Source of the DNA: Virgisporangium aurantiacum
Lineage (GTDB): Bacteria; Actinomycetota; Actinomycetes; Mycobacteriales; Micromonosporaceae
Length of the DNA stretch: 64,000 bases
Direction: 5' to 3'
NCBI RefSeq assembly: GCF_016863635.1
Contig: NZ_BOPG01000024.1
Location: forward strand, 62,001-126,000
The position numbers and the translations under genes are program-made. Of this stretch, positions 24,568 through 33,743 are shown one piece after another (within the stretch, counting starts at the first letter, position 1; every line of letters starts with the position of its first letter). The notes beneath the pieces are model-generated. The model had not been told where the DNA came from, did not search any database, and was given only the letters and a program-made list of their open reading frames with translations.

Positions 24568-26598
24568 TCAGCCGAGCATGGTCGGGGGGTGCCACTCCTC
24601 GCCGCGCACGTGGTGGGCCAGGAACGCGAGCACCGTCGAGTACCAGACCTTCACGTGTTCGGGCTTGAGGATCCAGTGGTTCTCGTCGGGGAAGAAGAGG
24701 AACTTGTGCGGGCTCGACCCGTCGGCGGCCTTCGACCGGGAGAGGAGGTCCCACCACAGGCGGAGGGCCTCGCCGACGGGGACGCGGTAGTCCTTGTCGC
24801 CGTGGATGACGAGCATCGGGGTGGTGATGGCGTCGGCGAAGCGGTGCGGGGAGTTGGCGTCGGTCATCTCCGGGGTCATCTCGCGGAGCCAGTAGAACGG
24901 GGCGTCGGTGGTGGTCGCCATCTGGTCGAGGGCCCACAGCGAGGCGTGGGTGACGATCGCCGCGAAGCGGTCGGTGTGGCCGGCGATCCAGTTTGCCATG
25001 TAGCCGCCGAAGGAGCCGCCCATCGCGGCGGTGCGGGTGGCGTCGATGTCGGGCCGGGCCGCGGCGGCGTCGGTGATCGTCATCAGGTCGGTGTACGGGG
25101 CGCCGCCCCAGGCACCCCAGCCGCGCCGGATGAAGTCGATGCCGTAGCCGGTGGACAGGGCCGGGTCGGGCAGCAGGACGGCATAGCCCTGCGCCACGGC
25201 GAGCCACGGGTTCCAGCGCCACGACCACGAGTTCCAGGAGTGCAGCGGCCCGCCGTGGATCCACAGCAGCAGCGGCGCCGGCGAATCCGTCCGCGGCAGC
25301 GCGAGCCAGGCGCGGAGCGGGGCGCCGTCGGCGGCGGTGGCGGTGACCTCGGTCAGCGTCCCCGGAAGCTCCAGCGCGGGCGCCGGGCCGAGGAGCGGCT
25401 CGATGACGCCGTCCGACGAGACCCGGACGGGAGCGGGCGGACTGTCGACGGCCGTGCGCAGCGCGTAGATCCAGGCCCCGTCGGGCGAGACGCGGACGTC
25501 GGTGTACGTGCCGTCGTCGGGTGTCAGGCGGGTGGGCTCGCCGGTGGTGGCGTCGACGCGCCACAGCGGTGAGCGTCCGTTGTCGTCGGCGGCCACGATC
25601 AGCGCGGTGCCGTCGGGGGTCCAGCGGGCGCGGGACGGCCAGCGGTCCCAGCCCTCGGTGAGCGGCTGCACCGGCCCGCCGCCGAGCGGGACGACGCCGA
25701 GCCAGGAGTCGCCGGGATCGTGCGGGTTCGACCGCCGGTGGACGAGGAGCGCGACGCGTTCGCCGTCGGGCGAGAGCCGGGGCAGGCCGTACTCGTGGTC
25801 GGCGTCGTCGGCGAGGATCCGCCGTTCGCCGTTCGCCACGTCGATCGCCACCAGCGTGTCGCGCTGCGAGCCGGCGGATTCGGCCACCCGCCACACGGCG
25901 ACGACGGTGCGACCGTCGGGCGTGATGTCCCAGCCGCTGTCGGCGTCCAGGGCCCGACCGACGTGCCCGGTGACGTCGCGCAGCGGCAGGTCGGCATCGG
26001 CTGAGGCGTCATCGGCGGGGAGATCGGCGACCAGCAGCCGGGTGCGGCCGGGCCCGAGGTCGTGGTCCCAGAACCGGATCGGGTACTCCTCGTGCAGGAT
26101 CGCCGAGACGGCCGCCTCCTTGCGCTTGTCGCGGAGTTCCTTGTCGGCGGCCAGGTCGGCCGACGACGGCAGCATCGACGTGCCGACCAGCACGGTGCCG
26201 CCCGTGCTCACGAGGACGCCGTGCACCCCGCCGGCCGGTTCCGCCACCACCCGGGCGTCGCCGCCACCGGCGGGCTGCAGCCACAGGGCCGTCGGCGGAT
26301 CGTCTTCGCTCTCCCGGTCGGGCGACGGCCGGGCCGAGGTGAACAGGAGGTCGCCCGACGGCGTGAACGCGGCCGTGGACTCGCCCTTGTCACTGCGGGT
26401 CAGCCGCCGGGCCGGGCGGACGCCGGCCGGGTCGACCTCCCACAACGCCGTGGTGTAGCGGGTTCCCTTGCGGTCGCGCGTCGCGACCCCCACCACCAGC
26501 CGGCGACCGTCGGGAGACAGCCAGAGCCCACCCACGCGCGGGAGGCGCGTGTAGGCGTCGAGGTCGGAAAAGGGATCAGCGGGCGCGTCGATGATCAC
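24568..26598 (-). CDS. S9 family serine peptidase (prolyl oligopeptidase / acylaminoacyl peptidase type)
   Basis: 676 residues, GTG start overlapping the stop of the upstream dehydrogenase (GTGA). An N-terminal seven-bladed beta-propeller (about 1-400, with repeated SPDG units) precedes an alpha/beta-hydrolase domain. The oxyanion-side motif is LLLWIHGGPLHSW. The nucleophile Ser lies in GGSFGGYM (about residue 529), the Asp in HGDKDYRVP (about 600) and the His in ENHWIL (about 641). No signal peptide, so it acts in the cytosol on short peptides or N-acylated amino acids. As the last gene of the eight-gene operon it may cleave a peptide-like or amide substrate of that pathway. Confidence 0.88.
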   Translation of the reverse strand: MIIDAPADPFSDLDAYTRLPRVGGLWLSPDGRRLVVGVATRDRKGTRYTTALWEVDPAGVRPARRLTRSDKGESTAAFTPSGDLLFTSARPSPDRESEDDPPTALWLQPAGGGDARVVAEPAGGVHGVLVSTGGTVLVGTSMLPSSADLAADKELRDKRKEAAVSAILHEEYPIRFWDHDLGPGRTRLLVADLPADDASADADLPLRDVTGHVGRALDADSGWDITPDGRTVVAVWRVAESAGSQRDTLVAIDVANGERRILADDADHEYGLPRLSPDGERVALLVHRRSNPHDPGDSWLGVVPLGGGPVQPLTEGWDRWPSRARWTPDGTALIVAADDNGRSPLWRVDATTGEPTRLTPDDGTYTDVRVSPDGAWIYALRTAVDSPPAPVRVSSDGVIEPLLGPAPALELPGTLTEVTATAADGAPLRAWLALPRTDSPAPLLLWIHGGPLHSWNSWSWRWNPWLAVAQGYAVLLPDPALSTGYGIDFIRRGWGAWGGAPYTDLMTITDAAAARPDIDATRTAAMGGSFGGYMANWIAGHTDRFAAIVTHASLWALDQMATTTDAPFYWLREMTPEMTDANSPHRFADAITTPMLVIHGDKDYRVPVGEALRLWWDLLSRSKAADGSSPHKFLFFPDENHWILKPEHVKVWYSTVLAFLAHHVRGEEWHPPTMLG

Positions 26599-27521
26599 AT
26601 ACCATTTCTACCACCGTTTCCGGTTCGCCGCCCGACCGATAGCCGACGGTTGCGGAGGTGCTCGGCGATCGCGCTCATGTCGCGGTCGCCGAACCCGGCG
26701 TCCACCGCGCCGGCCACGGCCGCGCGGTTCGCCGTCGCCTGGGCCGCCGGCACGCCGACCCGGGCGGCGAGGGCGAGCAGCAGGTCGAGGTCCTTGCCGA
26801 CCAGGTCGAGCGTGAACGCGGGCGGCACGCCGTCGGGATCCTCGAACGCGGCCCGCTTGTACCCGACGAACGGGGCGCCCGCGACGCTGGCCGCGAAGAC
26901 GTCGTAGGCGGTGGACCGGTCGACCCCGGCGGCCTCGGCGACCACCAGCGCCTCCGACAGGGCCTGGTTCAACGCGTGCACGATGCCGTTCACGGCGAGC
27001 TTGATGGTGGCGCCGGTACCCGCGGGTCCCACGTGGACGACCCGGTGCGACAGGTGCGCCAGCACCGGCCGGGCCCGGTCGAGGTCGGCGAGCCGGCCGC
27101 CCGCCAGCACCGTCAACTGTCCACTCTCGACACTCGGCACGCTGCCCGACACCGGCGCGTCGAGGTGCGCCGCGCCGGCGCCCCGCACCAGATCGCCGAG
27201 CCGGATCGCGGTGCGCGGGTCGATCGTGCTGGTGTCGGCGACGACCGTTCCGGCGCGCAGCCCCGCCACGAGCCCGTCCGCGCCGGTGTAGGTGGCCTCC
27301 ACGGCCGCGTCGTCGGCCAGCGACACCAGCACCACGTCGGCGCCCGCGGCGGCGGCGCGGGCGGTGGGCGCGAGGTCCGCGCCGGTCCGGGCCGCGACCG
27401 CGGCCGCGCGGTCCGTCGTGCGGTTGAAGACCTTCACGGTGACGCGTTGAGCACGTAACCGCGCCGCCATCGCCGCACCCATGCGGCCCGTTCCGATTAC
27501 GGCGACGACGGGACCGGTCAC
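26595..27521 (-). CDS. NAD(P)-dependent 3-hydroxyisobutyrate-dehydrogenase-like oxidoreductase
   Basis: 308 residues, GTG start overlapping the SDR stop. The Rossmann motif is VAVIGTGRMGAAMAARL at the N-terminus. DAPVSGSVPSVESGQLTVLAGG is the substrate-binding signature and GATIKLAVN carries the catalytic Lys (about 170). The C-terminal all-helical domain ends GFGDRDMSAIAEHLR. Beta-hydroxyacid dehydrogenases of this type oxidise 3-hydroxy acids or reduce semialdehydes. In the operon it could act on a hydroxyacid intermediate; the substrate is not deducible. Confidence 0.85.
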   Translation of the reverse strand: MTGPVVAVIGTGRMGAAMAARLRAQRVTVKVFNRTTDRAAAVAARTGADLAPTARAAAAGADVVLVSLADDAAVEATYTGADGLVAGLRAGTVVADTSTIDPRTAIRLGDLVRGAGAAHLDAPVSGSVPSVESGQLTVLAGGRLADLDRARPVLAHLSHRVVHVGPAGTGATIKLAVNGIVHALNQALSEALVVAEAAGVDRSTAYDVFAASVAGAPFVGYKRAAFEDPDGVPPAFTLDLVGKDLDLLLALAARVGVPAAQATANRAAVAGAVDAGFGDRDMSAIAEHLRNRRLSVGRRTGNGGRNGM

Positions 27522-28204
27522 GTCAGCATCCACCCGCCGTCGACGGCGAGGTTGACGCCGTTGACCCCGCCGTTGGTCAGCAGGAACTCGGTGGCGCCGA
27601 CGACCTCGTCGGTGGTGGCCAGCCGGCCGAGCGGCGTACGCGACACGACGTGGTCGAGCGGCTTGCCCTCCCAGAACGGCGTGTCGCCGATGATCCCGGG
27701 GTGCAGGGCGTTCACCCGGATCGGCGCCAGCTCGACGGCGAGCGTGCGCACCATGCCCGTCACCCCGCCGTTGACCGTCGACACCGTCGTCGAGCCTGGG
27801 TACGGGCGGTCCTTGGCGAGCCCGCCGAACAACACGATCGCGCCGGTCGGTGCGATCCGCGGCAGCAGCGCGTGGATCACCTCCGTGTAGCCGACGAGCT
27901 TGAGCGTCACGAGCCGCACGGCGCGCGCCACGTCGTAGTCGGTGGCGGTGTTCTGGTCGCGCTCGATGGCCGCCACCACCAGGTGGTCGACGGGGCCGAC
28001 GTCGGACAGCGCGTCGGCGATCCCGGCGGGCTCGGAGATGTCCAGCGCGATGCCCCGGGCCGACCCGCCGACCTCCTTGGCGATCGCCTCCGTGCGGGCC
28101 GGGTCGCGTCCGGTGATCACCACCTCGTCGCCCCGACCGGCCGCGCGCTGCGCGATCGCGCGCCCGATGCCCGACGTGCCACCGACAACGACGACGGAAC
28201 TCAC
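27518..28204 (-). CDS. Short-chain dehydrogenase/reductase
   Basis: 228 residues, GTG start in a GTGA overlap with the bicupin stop. The cofactor motif GGTSGIGRAIAQRAAGRG is intact. The usual N-N-A-G strand is altered (VVAAIERDQ), and the active-site Tyr-x-x-x-Lys is not obvious: the corresponding helix reads STTVSTVNGGVTGMVRTLAVELA. The catalytic Tyr/Lys pair therefore seems to be missing or moved, as in a group of atypical SDRs. The C-terminus RVNALHPGIIGDTPFWEGKPL is otherwise normal. Activity as a standard dehydrogenase is uncertain. Confidence 0.8.
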   Translation of the reverse strand: MSSVVVVGGTSGIGRAIAQRAAGRGDEVVITGRDPARTEAIAKEVGGSARGIALDISEPAGIADALSDVGPVDHLVVAAIERDQNTATDYDVARAVRLVTLKLVGYTEVIHALLPRIAPTGAIVLFGGLAKDRPYPGSTTVSTVNGGVTGMVRTLAVELAPIRVNALHPGIIGDTPFWEGKPLDHVVSRTPLGRLATTDEVVGATEFLLTNGGVNGVNLAVDGGWMLT

Positions 28205-29106
28205 GGTTGATCCCCCTTGTCGGCGAGCGCGGAACGCAGGTACTCCCAGTCGCGGACGAACCGGTACGAGTGCCGGCCGGGCGGCTGCGGCGACTGGGTC
28301 TCCAGCCAGCGCAGGTTGCCGCCGCCGGCGTTGCCGAACCCGTGCACGCAGCCGGCACCGGCCCACGCCACGTCGCCGGGGCCGAGCGTGTACACCTCGC
28401 CGTCGAACGTCGCCGACGCGGTGCCCTCGAGGAACAGGTACGTCTCCTCGAACGGGTGGTCGTGCGGGCCGGCCGTGCCGTCGGGCTCGTACTGCACCAT
28501 GAACATCGTGGTGAGCCGGGCGCCGAGGTCGCTGTCGACCATCATCTTCACGGTGATCCCGCTGTAGACGAGCAGCGCCGTCCGCATGCTCGCGGAGACG
28601 GCGAGCATGCCCTGCTGCTGCTTGGCGGCGTCCATGTGGCCCGGGGTGATGCTGCCGAACCGGCGGGTGCGCGGGTCGCGGACGTCGACGGGCACCGGCT
28701 CGTGTTCCGGCAGCGCGGGCACGAGGATCGTGTCGCCGTCGAACCGGTCGCGCGGCACCGGTCCCTGCATCTCGGCCCACCGCACGGGTTCGTCGCCGTC
28801 GTTGCGCCACGCGTGCGCGACGCCGACCGGCAGTAGCGCGTAGTCGCCCGGGCCGAGCCGCACCGCACCGTCGGCGGTGTCGAGCACGCCGTACCCGTCG
28901 AGGATGTAGACGCTCTCCTCGAACGAGTGCACGTGCGCCGGCACGGTGCCGGCGGGGTCGAGCACGCCGATGTTGAACCCGGTGTGGACGCTGCCGGCCG
29001 CCTCGGTGACGACGTCCCATCGCGTGTAGCCGGTGGCGCCGGCCGCCCAGCCGCCGGGCGCGGCGTACGTCGCCCCGGCGGCCGTGCGGACCAGATGCGA
29101 ACTCAT
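28201..29106 (-). CDS. Bicupin protein of unknown catalytic role
   Basis: 301 residues forming two cupin domains. Cupin 1 (about 45-125) has PAHVHSFEESVYILDG and PGDYALLPVGVAHAW. Cupin 2 (about 195-265) has GPHDHPFEETYLFLEG and PGDVAWAGAGCVHGF. Both motif pairs keep their His/His/Glu/His metal ligands. Bicupins of this size include ureidoglycine aminohydrolase and dioxygenases; none can be chosen from sequence alone. The ATG overlaps the amidohydrolase stop. Possible hydrolysis or rearrangement of the amidohydrolase product is an inference from order. Confidence 0.8.
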   Translation of the reverse strand: MSSHLVRTAAGATYAAPGGWAAGATGYTRWDVVTEAAGSVHTGFNIGVLDPAGTVPAHVHSFEESVYILDGYGVLDTADGAVRLGPGDYALLPVGVAHAWRNDGDEPVRWAEMQGPVPRDRFDGDTILVPALPEHEPVPVDVRDPRTRRFGSITPGHMDAAKQQQGMLAVSASMRTALLVYSGITVKMMVDSDLGARLTTMFMVQYEPDGTAGPHDHPFEETYLFLEGTASATFDGEVYTLGPGDVAWAGAGCVHGFGNAGGGNLRWLETQSPQPPGRHSYRFVRDWEYLRSALADKGDQP

Positions 29107-30464
29107 GCGGCCGGGGCCTCCGACGCGCGGCGCGCGGCCTCGGCGAGCAGGTAATCGCGCGAGTTCTCGACGAGGTTCCGGGCGTTGGCGACGTCGGCGA
29201 CGAGCTTGAAGTCGCGCTTGCGCCACACGCCGTCGACGAGCACGGCCTCCACGTTGGACACGTCGGCGCACAGCACCACGGCCGCGACCGGGTCGTGGAT
29301 CGGCGTCATGTTGATGGCGGTGGCGTCGAGCAGCACGACGTCGGCCTGCTTGCCCGGCGTCAGCGACCCGGTGCGGCTCTCCAGCCCGGCCACGTGCGCG
29401 CCGTTGATGGTGGCCGCCTCCAGCATCTGCCGGTGGGTCAGCAGGCCCTGCGCGGGCTCGTTCTTCTCCCACCAGATCGCGTTGGTGCGGGCCCGGTCGG
29501 CGCCGAACGCGGCCCGCATCTGGGTGAACATGTCGCCCGGGACCGTGGTGACGACGTCGATCGAGAAGCTCGGCCGCAGGCCGTACTCCAGCGTCTTGGC
29601 GGTGGGCGGCCAGCCGTGGCCCATCTGCGTCTCGACCTGTGGCGCGATGGAGACGGTGCCGCCGGAGTCGGCGAGCAGCCGCCACTCCTCCTCGCTGAGG
29701 TAGCAGCAGTGGATGAACGTGGTGTCGGGCCCGAGCAGGTCCATCGTGGACAGTGCCTTGACCATGCCGAAGCGGCCGGCCATGCGTCCCATCGCGACGT
29801 GCACGGTGATCGGGATGTTCAGCTCGCGGGCCAGCGCCCACTCCGACCGGACCACGTCGTCCTTGCAGAACCCGGTGCCGCGGGTGGCGAGCGCCATCGT
29901 GAGCAACTGGTCGTCGGAGGAGAAGTGGGCGTCGCGGATGCGGCGCACGTCGTCACCGGGGATCGCGATGGAGCTCTCGAACCAGTACGCGGCGAGCGAG
30001 GTGTTCGCGCTGCCGTACGCGTACTGCGCCCGGATCCCCGTCTCCTGCAACGCTTTCACGCCGGCGTCGGGGTGGTCGGGGGTGTTGTTGATGTGCGACC
30101 AGTCGACGAGCGTGGTGATGCCGGCGTTCAGGCACTCCAGCGAGCCGGCGAGGTTGCTGGAGTAGACGTCCTCCGGCCGGTACAGCGGCGCGAACGTGTC
30201 GAGGATCTCGACGAAGTAGTCGTCCAGGGTGGCGTTCGGGGCGACGCCGCGGATGGCGGTCTCCCACGTGTGCCGGTGGGTGTCGACGAAGCCGGGGATG
30301 ACGATTCGGCCGGTCGCGTCGACCACCTCGGCGTCGGCGTCGATGCTGGGTTCTACGGCGGCGATCTTCCCGTCCTCGATGAGGACGTCGCCCGTGGCGA
30401 GGTCGCCGATGGCGGGGTCCATGGTGATGACCTGACCACCACGGAGCAGGATGCGGTTGCTCAT
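29103..30464 (-). CDS. Amidohydrolase superfamily enzyme (TrzA/SsnA/AtzA-like)
   Basis: 453 residues with the usual small beta domain split between both ends and a TIM barrel in the middle. Metal ligands visible are PGFVDTHRHTWET (His-x-His), His in ITVHVAMGR, His in FIHCCYL and Asp in SFSIDVVTT. SLTPGKQADVVLLDA closes the composite domain. Relatives deaminate or dechlorinate triazines, guanine and similar rings or remove amine groups from side chains. With a LIV-type importer and a peptidase in the same locus, a nitrogen-containing small molecule is the likely substrate. It follows the E1 beta gene after 29 bases, with GGAACCG-like ribosome-site sequence upstream. Confidence 0.85.
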   Translation of the reverse strand: MSNRILLRGGQVITMDPAIGDLATGDVLIEDGKIAAVEPSIDADAEVVDATGRIVIPGFVDTHRHTWETAIRGVAPNATLDDYFVEILDTFAPLYRPEDVYSSNLAGSLECLNAGITTLVDWSHINNTPDHPDAGVKALQETGIRAQYAYGSANTSLAAYWFESSIAIPGDDVRRIRDAHFSSDDQLLTMALATRGTGFCKDDVVRSEWALARELNIPITVHVAMGRMAGRFGMVKALSTMDLLGPDTTFIHCCYLSEEEWRLLADSGGTVSIAPQVETQMGHGWPPTAKTLEYGLRPSFSIDVVTTVPGDMFTQMRAAFGADRARTNAIWWEKNEPAQGLLTHRQMLEAATINGAHVAGLESRTGSLTPGKQADVVLLDATAINMTPIHDPVAAVVLCADVSNVEAVLVDGVWRKRDFKLVADVANARNLVENSRDYLLAEAARRASEAPAA

Positions 30465-30493
30465 GACGGTTCCTTCGGGTGGGTGGGTGTGCG

Positions 30494-31474
30494 TCAGTAC
30501 TCGGCGGATTTACGGACGGCGGTGACGAGCTTCTCGACGGTCGGGATCACGCGGTCCTCGAGCACGTCGGCGAACGGCAGCGGCACGTTCTCCGCCGCCA
30601 CGCGGCGGATCGGGGCGTCGAGCGACTCGAAGCCCTCCTCGGCGACGATCGACACGACCGTGCCGCCCCAGCCGCCCTGGTACGGGTTCTCCTCGACGAC
30701 GACCAGCCGCGAGGTCTTCGCCACGGAGGCGAGCACCGTGGCCATGTCGAGCGGGATGAGGCACCGCAGGTCGATCACTTCGACGGAGATGCCGTCGTCG
30801 GCGAGTTCCTTCGCTGCGGCCAGGGCCAGCGGGACGGTGGACGCCAGCGCGACCACCGTCACGTCGGAGCCCTCGCGCACGACGGCGGCCTCACCCAGCG
30901 GAACCACGTGGTCCGGCGGCGCCGGTGTGCCCTTGGACGCGAACAGTCCCTTGTGTTCGAAGAAGACCACGGGATCCTCGCTGCGGATCGCCGACGCCAT
31001 CAGCCCGACCACGTCGGCCGGTGTCGACGGCGCCACGATCTTCAGCCCGGGCACGGTGAGCGCCCAGTTCTCCACGGCCTGCGAGTGCTGGGCGCCGAAG
31101 CCCAGCCCGCCGCCGTTGGCGGTGCGGATCACCAGCGGCACGGTGACCTGACCGCCGGTCATGTACCGCACCTTGGGGATCTCGTTGGCGAGGTAGTCCC
31201 AGCAGCAGGCGAGGAAGTCGGAGAACATGATCTCGGCGACGGGCCGCATGCCCGTCATCGCCGCGCCCATCGCCGCACCGACGATGGCCTGTTCGGAGAT
31301 CGGGGTGTCCCAGACCCGTCCGGCGCCGAACTCCTCGAACAGCCCGACGGTCGTCTTGAACACGCCGCCCGCGGCGCCGATGTCCTCGCCGAGGCAGACC
31401 ACGGTGGGGTCGCGCCGCATCTCCCGCGCGATGCCCTCGGCGACGGCCTCGCGATAGGTGGTCAGGTCCGCCAT
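30494..31474 (-). CDS. 2-oxoacid/acetoin-type dehydrogenase E1 component, beta subunit
   Basis: 326 residues. The transketolase-like pyrimidine domain contains LGEDIGAAGGVFKTT and DTPISEQAIVGAAMGAA, with the conserved Glu of ISE that activates thiamine diphosphate. The C-terminal domain has SDVTVVALASTVPLALAAAKEL and VVVEENPYQGGWGG. It pairs with the alpha subunit, with which it overlaps by 13 bases. No E2 acyltransferase or E3 genes are in the operon, so it either borrows those subunits from another complex or acts as a decarboxylase or ligase that does not need them. Confidence 0.88.
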   Translation of the reverse strand: MADLTTYREAVAEGIAREMRRDPTVVCLGEDIGAAGGVFKTTVGLFEEFGAGRVWDTPISEQAIVGAAMGAAMTGMRPVAEIMFSDFLACCWDYLANEIPKVRYMTGGQVTVPLVIRTANGGGLGFGAQHSQAVENWALTVPGLKIVAPSTPADVVGLMASAIRSEDPVVFFEHKGLFASKGTPAPPDHVVPLGEAAVVREGSDVTVVALASTVPLALAAAKELADDGISVEVIDLRCLIPLDMATVLASVAKTSRLVVVEENPYQGGWGGTVVSIVAEEGFESLDAPIRRVAAENVPLPFADVLEDRVIPTVEKLVTAVRKSAEY

Positions 31475-32433
31475 GTCGCGCTCCCGTCGGCCCACACGTC
31501 GGTGAACGCCTCGGCCGGGTCGGCGTCGGGTGCGTTCTTCGCCGCGTCGACGGCCGCTTTCACGTGCGTGTCGGCGCGCTCGTCGACCTTCTGGATCTCG
31601 GCCGGTTCGACGCCCTGCGCTTCGAGGCGGGCCCGGGCGATGTCGAGCGGGTCGTGCTTGAGCCACCGCTCCACCTCCTCGGCGGGGCGGTACTTCGCCG
31701 GGTCGGTGCGGCTGTGGCCGTGGTGCCGGTAGGTCTCCGCCTCGATGACGGAGGGGCCCTCGCCCGCTCTCGCGCGTCCGACAGCCTCTGACGCGGCCTC
31801 GTGGACGACGACCACGTCGTTGCCGTCGATGACCCGGGCCGGAATCCGGTACGCCGGCGCCCGATCGGCGGCCGGATGCTCGACCGCGGTGACGGCGCCG
31901 ATCGGCGTGTACTCCATGTAGAAGTTGTTCTCGCAGACGAAGAGCACGGGCAGCTTCCAGACGGCGGCCAGGTTCAGCGCCTCGTGGAACGCGCCGATGT
32001 TCGTCGCGCCGTCGCCGAAGAACGCGACCGCGACCTGGTCGGTACCGCGCAGCTTCGCCGACCACGCCGCGCCGACCGCCATCGGCAGGTGCGCGCCCAC
32101 GATCGCGTACGAGCCGAGCATCCCGTTGGCGGCCTTGGTGAGGTGCATCGAGCCGCCCTTGGCCTTGCAGATGCCGGTCGCCTTGCTCATCAACTCGGCG
32201 AGGCACTCCTCGGCGGTGGCGCCCATGGCCATCGCGTGGTGGTGGCCGCGGTAGGTCGCGAACACGTAGTCGTTCTCCCGCAGCGCCGCCGCCGTGCCGA
32301 CCGCCACCGCCTCGTGCCCGGACGCCAGGTGCGTGGTCCCCTTGACCAGACCCGACATGAACAGGTCGAAGGCGGCCTTCTCGGTACGGCGGATCACCGC
32401 CATCCGCTCGTACATGTCGATGAGCTCGGTCAT
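31462..32433 (-). CDS. 2-oxoacid/acetoin-type dehydrogenase E1 component, alpha subunit
   Basis: 323 residues. The thiamine-diphosphate motif is complete: GDGATNIGAFHEALNLAAVWKLPVLFVCENN, with GDG and NN bounding it. YRHHGHSRTDPAKYR is the phosphorylation-loop-like segment seen in E1 alpha, and GSYAIVGAHLPMAVGAAW is the usual GxxGxxxP region. It forms an alpha2-beta2 E1 with the downstream gene and decarboxylates a 2-oxoacid or cleaves an acyloin. Acetoin dehydrogenases have a similar separate alpha/beta layout. The ATG overlaps the M24 stop (ATGA). Confidence 0.88.
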   Translation of the reverse strand: MTELIDMYERMAVIRRTEKAAFDLFMSGLVKGTTHLASGHEAVAVGTAAALRENDYVFATYRGHHHAMAMGATAEECLAELMSKATGICKAKGGSMHLTKAANGMLGSYAIVGAHLPMAVGAAWSAKLRGTDQVAVAFFGDGATNIGAFHEALNLAAVWKLPVLFVCENNFYMEYTPIGAVTAVEHPAADRAPAYRIPARVIDGNDVVVVHEAASEAVGRARAGEGPSVIEAETYRHHGHSRTDPAKYRPAEEVERWLKHDPLDIARARLEAQGVEPAEIQKVDERADTHVKAAVDAAKNAPDADPAEAFTDVWADGSATWRT

Positions 32434-33743
32434 GCCGGTTTTCCGTTGTCGTTGTTGAGGTGCGACTGCGACTCCCGGGTGTGGCTCAGCGCGCCGCCCG
32501 CGGTGAAGTAGCGTTTTCCGGCGACGAGCAGTTCCTCCGCCGGGAACTTGGTGATGACCTCGCACCCGTCGGCGGTGACCACCACCTCCTCCTCTATCCG
32601 CGCCGCCGACCAGCCGTCGGAGCCCGGCCAGTAGGTTTCGAGCGCGAACACCATGCCCTCCTCGAGGACCTCCGGGTGGTCGAGCGACACCAGCCGGCTG
32701 AAGATGGGCTTCTCCCAGATCGACAGCCCGACGCCGTGGCCGTACTGCAGCGCGAACGCCGCCTCCTCGTTGGGGAAACCGAACTCCTCGGCGCGCGGCC
32801 ACACGGACACGATGTCGGCGGTGGTCGCGCCGGGCTTCACGAGGGCGATCGCGTGGTCCATGTACTCGCGACAGCGGACGTAGGCGTCACGTTGGGCGGG
32901 TGACGCGCTGCCGACGGCGAAGCAGCGGTAGTAGCAGGTGCGGTAGCCCATGTGGCTGTGCAGGATGTCGAAGAACGCCGGGTCGCCCGGTCTGATCAGC
33001 CGGTCGCTGTAGACGTGCGGGTGCGGCGAGCAGCGTTCGCCGGAGATCGCGTTGACGCCCTCGACGTACTCGCTGCCGAGGTCGTAGAGCACCTTGGAGA
33101 CCAGTCCGACGCACTCGTTCTCCCGGACGCCCGGCCGGAGGAACCGGTACAGCTCCTCGTACGCGGCGTCGACCATCGAGCACGCCTGCGCGAGCAGTCC
33201 GATCTCGTCCCGCGTCTTGATCCGCCGGGCGTCGAGGAAGACCTGCTGACCGTCGACGACCTGGAGCCCTTCCCGTTGCAGCGCCGCGAGAATCGGCATC
33301 TCGATGAGGTCGACGCCGACCGGCTCGTTGGCGAGACCGTGCTCGCGGAGCACGGTGGCGACCTTGCGGGCCACCTCCTCGGCGATGCCCGCGTCGGGGT
33401 GGAACGCCCCGCGCAGCGTGGAGATGCCGGCGCGGGCGCGGTTCTCGCCGTCGAGCCACGGGTTGTACAGCTGGTGGTGCTTCGCGGCCGACCCGAAGTC
33501 CCACAGCACCGGCTCGCCGCCGCGCGGCAGCACCGCGAAGCGGATCAGCTTGTCCATCGCCCAGGTGCCGATGTGCGTCGACGTCATGTAGCGGATGTTG
33601 GCGAAGTCGAAGGTGAGCAGCGCGCCGAGGTCGGAGTTGTCCAGGGACGCCCGCAGTTTGTCGAGCCGTTCGGTGCGCAGCCGGTCGAGGTCGAGCCGCT
33701 GTTCCCAGTCCACGGAGTTGGTGCCGAACGTGCGAACGGTCAT
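32430..33743 (-). CDS. M24 family (pita-bread fold) protein with a Cys in place of a metal-binding Asp
   Basis: 437 residues. A creatinase-type N-domain (about 1-165) precedes the pita-bread domain. The usual ligands are Asp, Asp, His, Glu, Glu. Here the first Asp (259, FFDILHSHMGYRT) is present, but the second position, 11 residues on, is Cys 270 (TCYYRCF). His 336 (GHGVG) and both Glu (about 367 in ALETYW and 383 in RIEEEV) remain. Members with altered sites include creatinase and the dimethylsulfoniopropionate lyase DddP rather than true aminopeptidases. It is the first gene of the operon; the ATG has AAGGGAG upstream. An enzymatic role on a non-peptide substrate is inferred. Confidence 0.82.
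   Translation of the reverse strand: MTVRTFGTNSVDWEQRLDLDRLRTERLDKLRASLDNSDLGALLTFDFANIRYMTSTHIGTWAMDKLIRFAVLPRGGEPVLWDFGSAAKHHQLYNPWLDGENRARAGISTLRGAFHPDAGIAEEVARKVATVLREHGLANEPVGVDLIEMPILAALQREGLQVVDGQQVFLDARRIKTRDEIGLLAQACSMVDAAYEELYRFLRPGVRENECVGLVSKVLYDLGSEYVEGVNAISGERCSPHPHVYSDRLIRPGDPAFFDILHSHMGYRTCYYRCFAVGSASPAQRDAYVRCREYMDHAIALVKPGATTADIVSVWPRAEEFGFPNEEAAFALQYGHGVGLSIWEKPIFSRLVSLDHPEVLEEGMVFALETYWPGSDGWSAARIEEEVVVTADGCEVITKFPAEELLVAGKRYFTAGGALSHTRESQSHLNNDNGKPA

Noticed and set aside
24559..24574. Short CGGCTG/CAGCCG hairpin between convergent genes as a terminator
   Set aside because: Only 6 bases per arm, overlaps the S9 stop codon and has no T-run; common by chance at this GC content.
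30494..32433. A complete pyruvate or acetoin dehydrogenase complex
   Set aside because: Only E1 alpha and beta are present; no lipoyl-domain E2 or E3 gene is found in the operon or nearby.
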